A DNA stretch of 64,000 nt from Dissulfurispira thermophila (GCF_014701235.1 NZ_AP022873.1:1364001-1428000), one strand, 5' to 3'; shown: positions 44,133 through 52,186, numbered from the stretch's first letter. Made by a program: numbers and translations. Notes: generated by a model not told the origin, from the letters alone.

Positions 44133-44284
44133 AAAACAATAAGTTATGAGTTTTAAAAGTGTTAGTGTGCTAAAATCGTTATAATTTACCCTGAAAGAGA
44201 CATATTTTGCAAGGTTTTTTGTGACCGCAAACATTATCCCCTCAATCTCTTATACTACAATAAAAAAGCAGGCAATTCACTTCC

Positions 44285-44313
44285 TTGACTTTTCTACATT
44301 TTCTCTTTATATA
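44285..44313 (+). promoter_or_regulatory. Sigma-70 promoter of the lipoprotein gene
   Basis: TTGACT at 44285-44290, a 17-bp spacer, then TATATA at 44308-44313, about 28 bp before the ATG at 44342. Confidence 0.65.
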
Positions 44314-44341
44314 TAAACAAGAAACATTTTTAGGAGGTTAT

Positions 44342-44947
44342 ATGAATGCTTTTTTGAGGGTTTTAGTGTTAGGATTTGTAGTAATGGTATTAACAGGTTG
44401 CGGCACACTACATATTAATCACAAAATCACAGGCACAGAATGCATGACAAGGGAAGACTGCATTAAAGACCTTGGGCTTGATAAACAGCCACAAAACCCT
44501 GATATCGAGTTTATTGTTACATCACTTCTGATGGATGAGAAGGGGAAAGCTCCACTTGGGAATACAGTGCTTATAGGTCAAGTGTATCACGGCGATGTAG
44601 AGTTATGTGTTGCAAATGCATTAAGAAAGGAATTTAAGAATGCAAAGACTGTATTTGATGATAAAGATGCTGGTAATAAGTCCATAAAAATAAAGTTAAA
44701 TAAAATAGTAGCACATGGTGTTTTCCCCGCAAAACTGTATATGCGCATTGACTATGACCTTATCGCTCCAGGTGGCAGGGTATACACTTTATATGCAAAA
44801 ACCAACACTGAAATGTTTTGGAGCGAAAATACTTCAGCCACAAAACAATATCCCCTTGTTTGTGCAATCCTTGCAAGACAGGTTAAAGAGATATTGTCAG
44901 GAGTGCCTGTAGATAAGATAACAAATGAAGTAGAAAAGGTTGAATAG
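44342..44947 (+). CDS. DUF799-family (GNA1162-like) lipoprotein
   Basis: The 201-residue protein starts at 44342 (MNAFLRVLVLGF), with AGGAGG nine bases upstream. A lipoprotein signal ends at LTGC. The rest has a small alpha/beta domain (PDIEFIVTSLLMDEKGKAPL; ALRKEFKNAKTVFDDKDAGN). It resembles the GNA1162/DUF799 outer-membrane-associated lipoproteins, but the match is by pattern only. It stands alone between its own promoter and a strong terminator. Confidence 0.6.
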   Translation: MNAFLRVLVLGFVVMVLTGCGTLHINHKITGTECMTREDCIKDLGLDKQPQNPDIEFIVTSLLMDEKGKAPLGNTVLIGQVYHGDVELCVANALRKEFKNAKTVFDDKDAGNKSIKIKLNKIVAHGVFPAKLYMRIDYDLIAPGGRVYTLYAKTNTEMFWSENTSATKQYPLVCAILARQVKEILSGVPVDKITNEVEKVE

Positions 44948-44963
44948 AGTTATATAGCAATAG

Positions 44964-45005
44964 ACAGGCTGGTGGAGTTGATTATCCACCAGCCTGTTTT
45001 TTTTA
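44964..45005 (+). terminator. Rho-independent terminator of the lipoprotein gene
   Basis: Stem CAGGCTGGTGGA and TCCACCAGCCTG (loop GTTGATTA) is followed by eight T. It is 17 nt after the stop codon. Confidence 0.93.
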
Positions 45006-45074
45006 TTAGTTTACAGGTGTAGGGACAGGAACGGTATTATAGAAAATATTTTATGCAACTGAGTATAATTCTTT

Positions 45075-45863
45075 ATGATGTGGAATGTGCGGATGAGGGC
45101 ATCCAAAAACAGAAGTCAAAAATCAGAAGTCAGAAGTCAGAATCCAAAAACTTATGAAATACATATATCAGGGGCAGAAGGTGTATATGAAGATGCAGAG
45201 ATTTTAAAAATAGTCAAAGAATATACCAACAGGGCATTAAATCATCCAAAAGGCAAACCTGATAATATTGTAATAACACTCGAACAGATAAAACAAATTC
45301 CACAAAAAGTTCCAATGCTACCTGTGATCACATTAAAATGCAATTCTCCAGATAAGGCTAAAGAAATGATATTTCAAATATTATCAGATATTGGTGTTCC
45401 AGCAAGAACTATAAAAAACTCATTTAAAATTTTAACCTCTCCAAGAACTATGCGTGGCGCTGCTATAATCCTTAAAGAATCAGGTGTACGCGTTGAACCT
45501 GACAGGGAACGAGGAGTAAGGGTATCAAGGCTTGGTATAGAAAAAAACACTGAGAAGATATTGGTTAGAAAACTTTCGAAAATGAAGGTCAGTATTACAA
45601 CTGTCAAAGAGGCTTTGATACTTGCTTCTAAGGTAGCAGCATATACAGATGTAATAGCAGAAATTTGTATATCTGATGACCCTGATTATACAACAGGGTA
45701 TATTGCATCAAAAAGGTTAGGTTATATAAGGATACCAAATATTAAAAGTCATGGGCAGAACTATGGAGGCAGGGTATTCATTGTCAGGGAAAATACAAAT
45801 ATTAACAGACTCATTAAATATCTTGAAAAAACTCCTATAATCATATCAGGGGACATAAATTGA
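45075..45863 (+). CDS. bioW: 6-carboxyhexanoate-CoA ligase (pimeloyl-CoA synthetase) BioW
   Basis: BioW activates pimelate to pimeloyl-CoA for biotin synthesis. The 262-residue protein has the BioW start WNVRMRAS and YEIHISGAEGVYEDAEILKI, then SPRTMRGAAIILKESGVRVE and PDRERGVRVSRLGIEK, the family's nucleotide-binding core. Residues ~11-27 (KNRSQKSEVRSQNPKTY) form an extra loop between RMRAS and the HISGAE strand, encoded by CAGAAGTC repeats (45107-45150). The frame is intact. Initiation may use either of the two adjacent ATGs (45075 or 45078). The bioF/A/D/B genes are not in the window. Confidence 0.88.
   Translation: MMWNVRMRASKNRSQKSEVRSQNPKTYEIHISGAEGVYEDAEILKIVKEYTNRALNHPKGKPDNIVITLEQIKQIPQKVPMLPVITLKCNSPDKAKEMIFQILSDIGVPARTIKNSFKILTSPRTMRGAAIILKESGVRVEPDRERGVRVSRLGIEKNTEKILVRKLSKMKVSITTVKEALILASKVAAYTDVIAEICISDDPDYTTGYIASKRLGYIRIPNIKSHGQNYGGRVFIVRENTNINRLIKYLEKTPIIISGDIN
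45107..45150. repeat. CAGAAGTC repeat inserted in bioW
   Basis: AACAGAAGTC, ATCAGAAGTCAGAAGTCAG and AATCC lie in tandem, the clearest copy of the CAGAAGTC family in the window. It encodes NRSQKSEVRSQ near the BioW N terminus. Confidence 0.8.
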
Positions 45864-46792
45864 TCAAAGACATAATCATCATAGGCAATCCTATTGCAGG
45901 AGGAGGGGCTTTAAAAAAAATTAGGCAGGCAGTAAGTATTCTTGAAAACAAAGGATTTAATGTCAACTTAATGCTCACCACACAGAAAGGAGATGCTGAA
46001 TTATTTGCAAGACAGGCAAGTCAGCAGTCAGCAGAATGCTCACGGCTATTAGTAATAGCAGCAGGCGGTGACGGCACATATAATGAGGTAGCAAATGGAC
46101 TAATCCACTCAAATATTCCAATGGCGATATTGCCGTTAGGTACAACATCTGTGCTTGCAAAGGAATTGAATATATCCAATGACATCAAAATATCTCTTGA
46201 TATTGCACTTAATGGAAAGATACAAACAATCCATCTCGGAAAAATAACATGCAAAGGCAGTAATGAAAAGTCTAATAGTAGTCAGAACAACTTGCCACTC
46301 GTTACTCGTCATTTTTTGTTGATGGCAGGGATTGGATTTGATGGAGAAACTGTCTATAGCGTGAATCCATATATCAAAAAAATTGCAGGCAAAACTGCTT
46401 ATGTATTAAGTGGAATTAAAAATATCTTCAAATATAATCCATCCATTATCACCTTAAGATACGACTCTGAAGAAAAATCAGGATATAATGTCATTATAGG
46501 AAAGGCATCGTGTTATGGCGGGGACTTTAAGGTAACACCTGATGCAAGGCTTACAGACCCTTATTTTTATGTATTTGTAATGCATCAGAAAGGTAAACTT
46601 AATCTTATTCGTTACATATTAGGGATAGTAAGGACGAAGCACCTCAAGTTAAACGATATAAGCTATTTCAGAACTTCAGAGATAGAAATAGAGGGAAATG
46701 CGCATATACAAATCGACGGAGATTATTTGGGCACCACACCTGCAAAGATAGATTTAGTAACAGATGCGATAAAAATAATAACACCAAAATAA
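45860..46792 (+). CDS. Diacylglycerol kinase / YegS-LCB5 family lipid kinase
   Basis: The 310-residue protein has IIIGNPIAGGGALKKI at the start and the kinase motif IAAGGDGTYNEVANGL, then AILPLGTTSVLAKEL and ASCYGGDFKVTPDARLTDPY. It starts at TTG (45860), which overlaps the bioW stop in ATTGA, with AGGGGA upstream. It contains two extra loops at ~50-60 (ASQQSAEC, from TCAGCAGTCAGCAG) and ~134-152 (EKSNSSQNNLPLVTRH, from CACTCGTTACTCGTC), both of repeat-like DNA. Phospholipid or other lipid phosphorylation is expected; substrate unknown. Confidence 0.88.
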   Translation: MIKDIIIIGNPIAGGGALKKIRQAVSILENKGFNVNLMLTTQKGDAELFARQASQQSAECSRLLVIAAGGDGTYNEVANGLIHSNIPMAILPLGTTSVLAKELNISNDIKISLDIALNGKIQTIHLGKITCKGSNEKSNSSQNNLPLVTRHFLLMAGIGFDGETVYSVNPYIKKIAGKTAYVLSGIKNIFKYNPSIITLRYDSEEKSGYNVIIGKASCYGGDFKVTPDARLTDPYFYVFVMHQKGKLNLIRYILGIVRTKHLKLNDISYFRTSEIEIEGNAHIQIDGDYLGTTPAKIDLVTDAIKIITPK

Positions 46793-46794
46793 TT

Positions 46795-46826
46795 AAGGCT
46801 CGTGCAAATGCCTTTGCACGAGCCTT
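46795..46826. terminator. Bidirectional terminator between the lipid-kinase and por genes
   Basis: AAGGCTCGTGCAAA and its inverse TTTGCACGAGCCTT form a 14-bp perfect stem with a TGCC loop, flanked by AT-rich sequence. The converging genes at 46792 and 46855 both end here. A long T run is missing on each side. Confidence 0.75.
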
Positions 46827-46854
46827 ATAATGTTATTCAACACATCAATGATTC

Positions 46855-47811
46855 TTATTCTTTAGTTTCTTCCTGCAGTTTTGTGAATTCCTCTTCCTTT
46901 AAGAGTCTCTCCCAGTTTTTATCTACTTCAGCCTGCGCCTGTTTCAACATCCATTCATTTTCAGGTGAAAACATATGTTTGAATCTTCCCTGTGGTTTTA
47001 AGAAATCAATAAGAGGTTTCTTTTCTTTCGGTTTTACAGTAATTCTTGTTACACCATTTTCTATCTCATATAGTGGCCAATAGCATGTCTCAACAGCAAG
47101 TCTGCTCAATAAAATTGCATCATCCGTCCTCGACCTCCAACCACGATTACACGGTGCTATAATGTTCATAAACTTAGGACCTTTAATCTCCAAAGCCTTC
47201 CTTACTTTCTTCATCAGATCCGACCAGTGACTCGGCGATGCCTGTGCAACATATGGTATCCCATGAGCTGCCATTATCCTTGTAAGGTCTTTTCTCTGCT
47301 GAAGCTTACCGGGAACTGCACTGCCTGCAGGACATGTGGTTGTGTCAGCACCAAATGGTGTTGCACTTGAACGTTGAATGCCTGTATTCATATATGCACC
47401 ATTGTCATAACAAATGTAAAGCATATCATGTCCCCTTTCCATTGCACCAGAAAGGCTTTGGAATCCGATATCATATGTGCCTCCGTCGCCACCGAATGCG
47501 ATAAACTTTATCTCTTTATCTATCTTCCCTTGTTTCTTTAAAGATCTATACATTGTCTCAACCCCTGATAAAGTGGCTGCTGCATTTTCAAATGCATTGT
47601 GTATCCATGGAATCTTCCATGCAGTGTATTCAGATATGCATGTAGAGACCTCAAGGCATCCTGTGGCATTGGATGCAACAACAGGATAGTCTGATGCAAG
47701 AAGAACCATCTTTACTACAGGGGGTGCCCCACAACCTGAGCACATCCTGTGACCTGCTGTTAAAAGCACTTCTTTCTTTGAAAGCTCTTTTAAACTAAGT
47801 GGTGTCGCCAT
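46855..47811 (-). CDS. porB: 2-oxoacid:ferredoxin oxidoreductase, beta subunit (PorB-like)
   Basis: The 318-residue thiamine-pyrophosphate subunit has HRMCSGCGAPPVVK, CLEVSTCISEYTAWKIPWIH, and the TPP/Mg motif AFGGDGGTYDIGFQSLSGAM. The enzyme oxidises a 2-oxoacid, probably pyruvate, to acyl-CoA and reduced ferredoxin. It is the last gene of the gamma-delta-alpha-beta operon. The four-gene split form is common in anaerobic bacteria and archaea. Confidence 0.95.
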   Translation of the reverse strand: MATPLSLKELSKKEVLLTAGHRMCSGCGAPPVVKMVLLASDYPVVASNATGCLEVSTCISEYTAWKIPWIHNAFENAAATLSGVETMYRSLKKQGKIDKEIKFIAFGGDGGTYDIGFQSLSGAMERGHDMLYICYDNGAYMNTGIQRSSATPFGADTTTCPAGSAVPGKLQQRKDLTRIMAAHGIPYVAQASPSHWSDLMKKVRKALEIKGPKFMNIIAPCNRGWRSRTDDAILLSRLAVETCYWPLYEIENGVTRITVKPKEKKPLIDFLKPQGRFKHMFSPENEWMLKQAQAEVDKNWERLLKEEEFTKLQEETKE

Positions 47812-47813
47812 AT

Positions 47814-48995
47814 CTATTCCCTCACTCCAATATATTCTTTAAAGGTTTTTACTTTTCCTGTCTTTGCAATCTCTACAAGCTCATTAAGAACAAGCTCTGC
47901 ATGCTCGGGCAGATAGTCCCTTCCGCCAAGTCCATATATCTTATTTATTAGTATCGGCTTATCCTTGTAAGGATAAATGCTGGATGCAATATCCATAAAC
48001 AAAGGCCCGTAAGATGCCCCAAATGCATCAGCCCTATCAAGCACGCAAACTGCTTTCAAATGTTTTAATACCTCACCAATTTCTTTGTATGGAAATGGTC
48101 TGTAAAGCCTTGGTTTCAAAATGCCTGCCTTTATACCTTTGCTTCTGAACTCGTCAATCACATCCTTTGATGTTCCAGCAGCAGAGTTAAGTATAACAAG
48201 ACCTATTTCTGCATCATCAAGTCTGTATGTCTCAAAGAGTCCGTATTTCCTTCCAGATATCTTTTCGAAATCTTTAGCCACGTCAAGAACCACATCAGCA
48301 ACCTTTGTCATAACCTCTGCTTGTGCCCTTCTGAATTCCATGTAATAGTCTGGAAGAATTAACGGACCATAGCTTACAGGGTGTTCTACATCAAGAAGAG
48401 GATTAAGCTGTTTATACTCCCCAACAAAATTCTTTACAAGTTCGTCATCAAGATACTCTATCCTCTCTATAGAATGGCTTATTATAAAGCCGTCAAGACA
48501 AACCATCACTGGAAGCCTTATATCCATATGCTCAGCAATGCGGAATGCCTGTATTGCATTATCATATGCCTCCTGTGCATTCTCTGACCAGAGTTGTATC
48601 CATCCACAGTCCCTTGCACCCATTGCATCGGAGTGGTCGCCGTGAATGTTTAATGGTGCAGAAAGTGCTCTATTAACAACAGGCATTACAATAGGCAGTC
48701 TCGAGCCTGATGCTATAAAGAGTATTTCCCACATAAGTGCAAGCCCCTGAGATGATGTGGCAGTAACAACCCTACCTCCAGCGGCAGAAGCGCCGACACA
48801 TGCACTCATTGCACTATGCTCGCTTTCAACAAGAATCATCTCTGTCTTGACCTTGCCATTATTTGCAAAAACTGCAAACCTCTGCATCATATCTGTCTGT
48901 GGGGTAATAGGATATGCTGCACAGACATCAGGATTTACCTGCCTTAAAGCTTCAGCAACTGCCTCGTTTCCTGTCACTGCAACAACCTTTCCCAT
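47814..48995 (-). CDS. porA: 2-oxoacid:ferredoxin oxidoreductase, alpha subunit (PorA-like)
   Basis: The 393-residue protein has ALRQVNPDVCAAYPITPQTD, VESEHSAMSACVGASAAGGR, TATSSQGLALMWEILF and SAPLNIHGDHSDAMGARDCG, conserved in pyruvate-type alpha subunits. The TAATG overlap with the delta gene and the 2-bp gap to porB support coupled translation. Confidence 0.95.
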   Translation of the reverse strand: MGKVVAVTGNEAVAEALRQVNPDVCAAYPITPQTDMMQRFAVFANNGKVKTEMILVESEHSAMSACVGASAAGGRVVTATSSQGLALMWEILFIASGSRLPIVMPVVNRALSAPLNIHGDHSDAMGARDCGWIQLWSENAQEAYDNAIQAFRIAEHMDIRLPVMVCLDGFIISHSIERIEYLDDELVKNFVGEYKQLNPLLDVEHPVSYGPLILPDYYMEFRRAQAEVMTKVADVVLDVAKDFEKISGRKYGLFETYRLDDAEIGLVILNSAAGTSKDVIDEFRSKGIKAGILKPRLYRPFPYKEIGEVLKHLKAVCVLDRADAFGASYGPLFMDIASSIYPYKDKPILINKIYGLGGRDYLPEHAELVLNELVEIAKTGKVKTFKEYIGVRE

Positions 48996-49288
48996 TATTT
49001 GCCCTCCTCTTCCATAACAATTGCCTTATTGCCTTTCTTTCCAGGACATTCGAGGGCACATATACCACAGCCTTTGCAGTAGTCATAATCAAACTCAGCC
49101 CTCTTTCCATCCTTCACTTTTATTGCCATATCAGGACAATAAATCCAGCAGAATAGACACTGTATGCAGTTTTCCTCTATCCATTTAGGTCTGAATGCCC
49201 TCCATGAACCTGTCTTAAACTTTAATGCGCTGCCAGCCTCTGTAATAACAGCACCGGGATTAACCTCTTTCCATCCTTTTAGTTTCAT
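48995..49288 (-). CDS. porD: 2-oxoacid:ferredoxin oxidoreductase, delta subunit (ferredoxin)
   Basis: The 97-residue protein has two [4Fe-4S] motifs: CIQCLFCWIYCPDMA and CKGCGICALECP. It overlaps the gamma gene by ATGA and the alpha gene by TAATG. Confidence 0.95.
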   Translation of the reverse strand: MKLKGWKEVNPGAVITEAGSALKFKTGSWRAFRPKWIEENCIQCLFCWIYCPDMAIKVKDGKRAEFDYDYCKGCGICALECPGKKGNKAIVMEEEGK

Positions 49289-49860
49289 CCTTCTCTAACC
49301 TCCTCATATCCCCTTTTTACTGCCTCAAGATTACCATCTATAATCTTTTGGGAAAACTTTTTGCCAAAACTTTTCTTTACATCCTCAAGTATTACATCAA
49401 GACTAACAGTCCCTGATACCTTTGCCAGCGCACCGACCATTGGAGAATTTGGCATTGGTCTTCCAAAACAGTCAATAGCAATCTTTGTTGCATCTACAGT
49501 GAAAACCTTTTGCGTTGGTTTTGCCTTAAGTTTTTCCCTCAATTCTCTGGGATCTTTAGAGGAATTAATAATAAATATAGCATCATCAAGTGCACCTTCT
49601 GTGACATCTATACCATCAAGAAGTGTAGCATCAACGACCACAACAATATTTGGTTTCAAAACAGGACAGTGCATCCTGAGTTCTTTAGAACTCACTCTAT
49701 TATATGCCCTTAAAGGAGCACCTGATCTTTCAGGACCATATTCAGGAAACGCCTGCACATATCTTCCGCCACTCAAGCATGCATCAGCAAATACCTTTGC
49801 AGCAGTGACTGTACCCTGCCCCCCCCTGCCATGCCATCTGATTTCTAAAGTTTCAGCCAT
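49285..49860 (-). CDS. porG: 2-oxoacid:ferredoxin oxidoreductase, gamma subunit (PorC/PorG-like)
   Basis: The 191-residue protein has IRWHGRGGQGTVTAAKVFAD, YVQAFPEYGPERSGAPLRAY, and GRPMPNSPMVGALAKVSG, standard gamma-subunit motifs. It is the first gene of the operon, with AGGAGGAAAGAG upstream of the ATG. Confidence 0.95.
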   Translation of the reverse strand: MAETLEIRWHGRGGQGTVTAAKVFADACLSGGRYVQAFPEYGPERSGAPLRAYNRVSSKELRMHCPVLKPNIVVVVDATLLDGIDVTEGALDDAIFIINSSKDPRELREKLKAKPTQKVFTVDATKIAIDCFGRPMPNSPMVGALAKVSGTVSLDVILEDVKKSFGKKFSQKIIDGNLEAVKRGYEEVREG

Positions 49861-49900
49861 CTCTTTCCTCCTGATATTCTCTTGACATCTAAGTTTAGTA

Positions 49901-49929
49901 ATTTAACGAATTTTTAGCAAGTTATTCAA
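49901..49929 (-). promoter_or_regulatory. Sigma-70 promoter of the por operon
   Basis: On the minus strand TTGAAT (49929-49924), 17 bp, TTAAAT (49906-49901). It lies about 40 bp before the porG start, between it and the Crp/Fnr gene. Confidence 0.5.
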
Positions 49930-49962
49930 TAAACTAAACTATCAATTAATAAAATTAATATT

Positions 49963-50652
49963 TCACGGATACACTATCAACTCCAATGCCCCTATATCCT
50001 TTATAAGAATTTTCCCATCCTTGTCATCAATAAATCCAGATTTCTTAAACTTGCTCATAATCCTAATAGCTGTTTCCACAGTCGTGCCAACCATCTCTGC
50101 AATATCCTGTTTTGTGAGTCTCATATTTATAAGTATTGAATTATCCTTTCTTTCGCCTGTCTTATCAGCAAGTTTTAGCAGCAGGGCAGCAATTCTTGAT
50201 TCCACTCTTTCGAGCGCAATGTTTTTAAGTGTATCGTGAAACTCCCGAATCCTGTCTCCTAAGTTAGCTGTCATTTCATACATAACATTTGGGAATCTGT
50301 CTATAATCTTAAGAAGATTGTGTCGTGAGATTTTAATAACATTTGAATCTTCCATTGCAACTGCATTAGCAGGATACGGAAATCCCTTTAGAACAGCAAA
50401 TCCACCAAAAAAGTCTGGGGGAGATATCAACTCTATTATTATCTCTCTACCATCAATAGACATTTTGGTTATCTTTACCTTTCCACTGATTAGTATATAA
50501 AACCAATCCGAAGGGTCTCCCTCTGAAAATATTTCTTGCTTCTTTTTAAAATTATCTCTGATTAAATATGGCTGGACTTCTTTTAGTTCTTCATCGTCAA
50601 GAGATGAAAAAATAGGTATTACCTTTAAATTTTTAAAAGTGTCATCTATCAC
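49963..50652 (-). CDS. Crp/Fnr-family transcription regulator
   Basis: The 229-residue protein has a cyclic-nucleotide-type barrel (LIRDNFKKKQEIFSEGDPSD, YILISGKVKITKMSIDGREI) and a winged helix (MRLTKQDIAEMVGTTVETAI). It has no cysteine at all, so it is not an FNR-type [4Fe-4S] sensor. The effector-pocket arginine pattern does not clearly match CRP, so the signal is unknown. It starts with GTG at 50652. Its position just upstream of the por promoter suggests possible control of that operon. Confidence 0.9.
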   Translation of the reverse strand: MIDDTFKNLKVIPIFSSLDDEELKEVQPYLIRDNFKKKQEIFSEGDPSDWFYILISGKVKITKMSIDGREIIIELISPPDFFGGFAVLKGFPYPANAVAMEDSNVIKISRHNLLKIIDRFPNVMYEMTANLGDRIREFHDTLKNIALERVESRIAALLLKLADKTGERKDNSILINMRLTKQDIAEMVGTTVETAIRIMSKFKKSGFIDDKDGKILIKDIGALELIVYP

Positions 50653-50676
50653 TTGTCACTCTTCATTGAAAAATAA

Positions 50677-50751
50677 TCGGGGCGAGCCGATTCGAACGGC
50701 CGACCTCTCGCACCCCAAGCGAGTGCGCTAACCAGACTGCGCTACGCCCCG
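50677..50751 (-). tRNA. tRNA-Pro (anticodon GGG)
   Basis: Acceptor CGGGGCG/CGCCCCG, D arm TAGCGCAGTCTGGTTAGCG, anticodon stem CTCGC/GCGAG with loop TTGGGGT (anticodon GGG), T arm CGGCCGTTCGAATCGGCT. The 3' CCA is not encoded (TTA follows the discriminator A), unlike tRNA-Gly in this window. Its first 10 bases overlap the 3' end of the merR-type gene. Confidence 0.95.
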
Positions 50752-51155
50752 AAATTATTACGAAGTATTTCCCTAAGCCTTGTTTTTACTAAAGAAATAA
50801 TAACTTTAGCATCAATACTCGATTCACGCATTTCTTCTTTTTCTATTTTATTTATATCTGCAAAAACTTCAGGGGCATGGTTTATATTGCCTCCAAGTTT
50901 ACGCCTTACACCATCAATTGTATATCTCTCATCATAAAGAAGCCTTTTAATCTGCAGTATCAAATCTATATCCTTTTTTGTATATATGCGCTGACCCGAT
51001 TTGCTCTTCTTTGGTGTAAGGAATGGAAATTCAGTTTCCCAGTATCTCAGGACATAAGACTCGATGCCAACAATCCTGCTGACTTCTCCTATTTTATAAA
51101 AAAGCTTTTCAGGAAAAAGTCTCAGAGGCTCAGGTGATTTAAGTGCATCTTGCAT
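50742..51155 (-). CDS. MerR-family transcription regulator
   Basis: The 137-residue protein has the MerR helix-turn-helix (FYKIGEVSRIVGIESYVLRY), WETEFPFLTPKKSKSGQRIY, and a helical tail. The gene order tRNA-Pro, merR, ihfA is conserved in several bacterial groups. Its last codons (NFGA) and stop fall inside the acceptor stem of tRNA-Pro, a 10-bp overlap. The effector is unknown; no Cys-based metal site is present. Confidence 0.92.
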   Translation of the reverse strand: MQDALKSPEPLRLFPEKLFYKIGEVSRIVGIESYVLRYWETEFPFLTPKKSKSGQRIYTKKDIDLILQIKRLLYDERYTIDGVRRKLGGNINHAPEVFADINKIEKEEMRESSIDAKVIISLVKTRLREILRNNFGA

Positions 51156-51171
51156 TTTTGTTTACTATATA

Positions 51172-51450
51172 CTACATCTTCTCTATGAGTTCCTTAATTT
51201 GGTCACTTGCCTTGAATGTAACAACCCTGCGAGGTGTGATCTCCACTTCTTGTTTTGTCTTTGGATTTCTCCCTATCCGTGAATTCTTTTTTCTTACATT
51301 AAAGGTTCCAAAGCCAGAAATCTTTATAGATTCACCTGCTATTAGTGTTTGCTTTATAGTGTCAAAAACAGTTTCCACCATTCCTTGCACCTCATTCTTA
51401 GGAAGTCCTACCTTCTCAAATACAAGATTTACAATATCAGCCTTTGTCAT
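51172..51450 (-). CDS. ihfA: Integration host factor, alpha subunit / HU-family protein
   Basis: The 92-residue DNA-bending protein has MTKADIVNLVFEKVGLPKNE, ISGFGTFNVRKKNSRIGRNP and TKQEVEITPRRVVTFKASDQ. The RNPKT arm tip is IHF/HU-like. IHF commonly bends DNA between activator and sigma-54 promoter, so it may serve the flagellar sigma-54 promoters. Confidence 0.93.
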   Translation of the reverse strand: MTKADIVNLVFEKVGLPKNEVQGMVETVFDTIKQTLIAGESIKISGFGTFNVRKKNSRIGRNPKTKQEVEITPRRVVTFKASDQIKELIEKM

Positions 51451-51580
51451 ATACTACCCCTTGCTATTAAGATATATTTATTTTCATTGCTAATTTTATA
51501 TTACTGTCTTGCCTAATTGTCAAGTATTTTTCATTCATGTTCACAATTCACAATGAAAAATTCTAACAATTAAACAATGC

Positions 51581-51604
51581 TTAAAGGGACAAAGTCCCTC
51601 AAAG
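51581..51604. repeat. AGGGACAAAGTCCCTCAAAG hairpin repeat, intergenic copy
   Basis: TTAAAGGGACAAAGTCCC and then TCAAAG. The copy in plsX (62210-62233) and that in the D-aminoacylase gene (59642-59668) share the core RAGGGRCAAAGYCCCT or its variant. Confidence 0.65.
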
Positions 51605-51607
51605 TTA

Positions 51608-51676
51608 AGTTAGCAGCTAGATGACAGACAGTCTGTATCCTAAAGGATCTGCGAGTTTTCGGGTGTACCTGCTATC
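51608..51676. ncRNA. Possible structured element upstream of the DksA-like gene
   Basis: TAGCAG near 51611 can pair with CTGCTA near 51670, enclosing ACAGA-CAG-TCTGT and ATCC-TAAA-GGAT hairpins and a GAGTTTTCGGGTGTACC loop. The layout could be a small structured RNA or DNA element of either strand. I do not recognise a known riboswitch. Confidence is low because only base pairing by eye supports it. Confidence 0.2.
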
Positions 51677-51703
51677 CATGATTTCGGATTATGGTCATAC
51701 TGT

Positions 51704-51732
51704 TTGACTGGGTCATGTATTTTCTGTTATCG
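51704..51732 (+). promoter_or_regulatory. Possible promoter of the DksA-like gene
   Basis: TTGACT (51704-51709), 17 bp, TTATCG (51727-51732). The -10 is weak. It is about 50 bp before the ATG at 51781. Confidence 0.4.
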
Positions 51733-51780
51733 TATTTTAACAATTTATCAAAAATCTTATATTTAAGAGGCACGAAGATT

Positions 51781-52182
51781 ATGAAAGGTAAAAATAAAAC
51801 AAAGTCAGAAAAAAAACGCTCTCTGAGAGAGGAAAAAATCCTTGAAATCAAGAAAAAGTTGATCAGACAAAAAGAAGCCCTTCTCTCAGAGGCAGGAGAT
51901 GCCTTGAATACACTACCTGATGAGACATTATTTCCTGAACTGGGAGATCAAGCATCAGCAGAGATAGACAGAAATTTTATGCTCAGGCTTAAAGGAAGGG
52001 AAAGACAACTCCTAAAGAAAATAGACGAGGCTATAGAGAAGATAGATAGCGGCACATACGGTATCTGCGAGGTGTGCGGCGAGGAGATAAATATAAAAAG
52101 ACTTGAGGCAAGACCTGTGACCACTATGTGCATTGAATGTAAAACAGAACAAGAAGAAGAAGAGAAACTCAGAGAAAGATAA
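51781..52182 (+). CDS. DksA/TraR-family zinc-finger protein
   Basis: The 133-residue protein is started at 51781 (MKGKNKTKSEKKRSLREEKI); upstream in-frame codons give a hydrophobic stretch unlike the family. It has a coiled coil (KKLIRQKEALLSEAGDALNT), the typical FPELGDQASAEIDRNF segment and the zinc finger CEVCGEEINIKRLEARPV ... CIEC. The acidic tip of E. coli DksA (DXXDXA) is here DQASAEID, so a DksA-like role at RNA polymerase is possible but not certain. Confidence 0.9.
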   Translation: MKGKNKTKSEKKRSLREEKILEIKKKLIRQKEALLSEAGDALNTLPDETLFPELGDQASAEIDRNFMLRLKGRERQLLKKIDEAIEKIDSGTYGICEVCGEEINIKRLEARPVTTMCIECKTEQEEEEKLRER

Positions 52183-52186
52183 GAAT

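Larger units (their letters stand above)
51451..51780. other. 330-bp spacer between ihfA and the DksA-like gene
   Basis: No gene fits. It holds a hairpin word TTAAAGGGACAAAGTCCCTC (51581-51604, repeat family shared with plsX and the D-aminoacylase gene), a region with nested inverted repeats (51608-51676) and a possible plus-strand promoter TTGACT/TTATCG with 17-bp spacing (51704-51732). Confidence 0.6.

Noticed and set aside
44134-44284. Small gene between tRNA-Gly and the lipoprotein gene
   Set aside because: Only short AT-rich frames without RBS; the region holds promoter elements only.
49963-50652. FNR-type oxygen sensor
   Set aside because: There are no cysteines in the protein to bind an iron-sulfur cluster.
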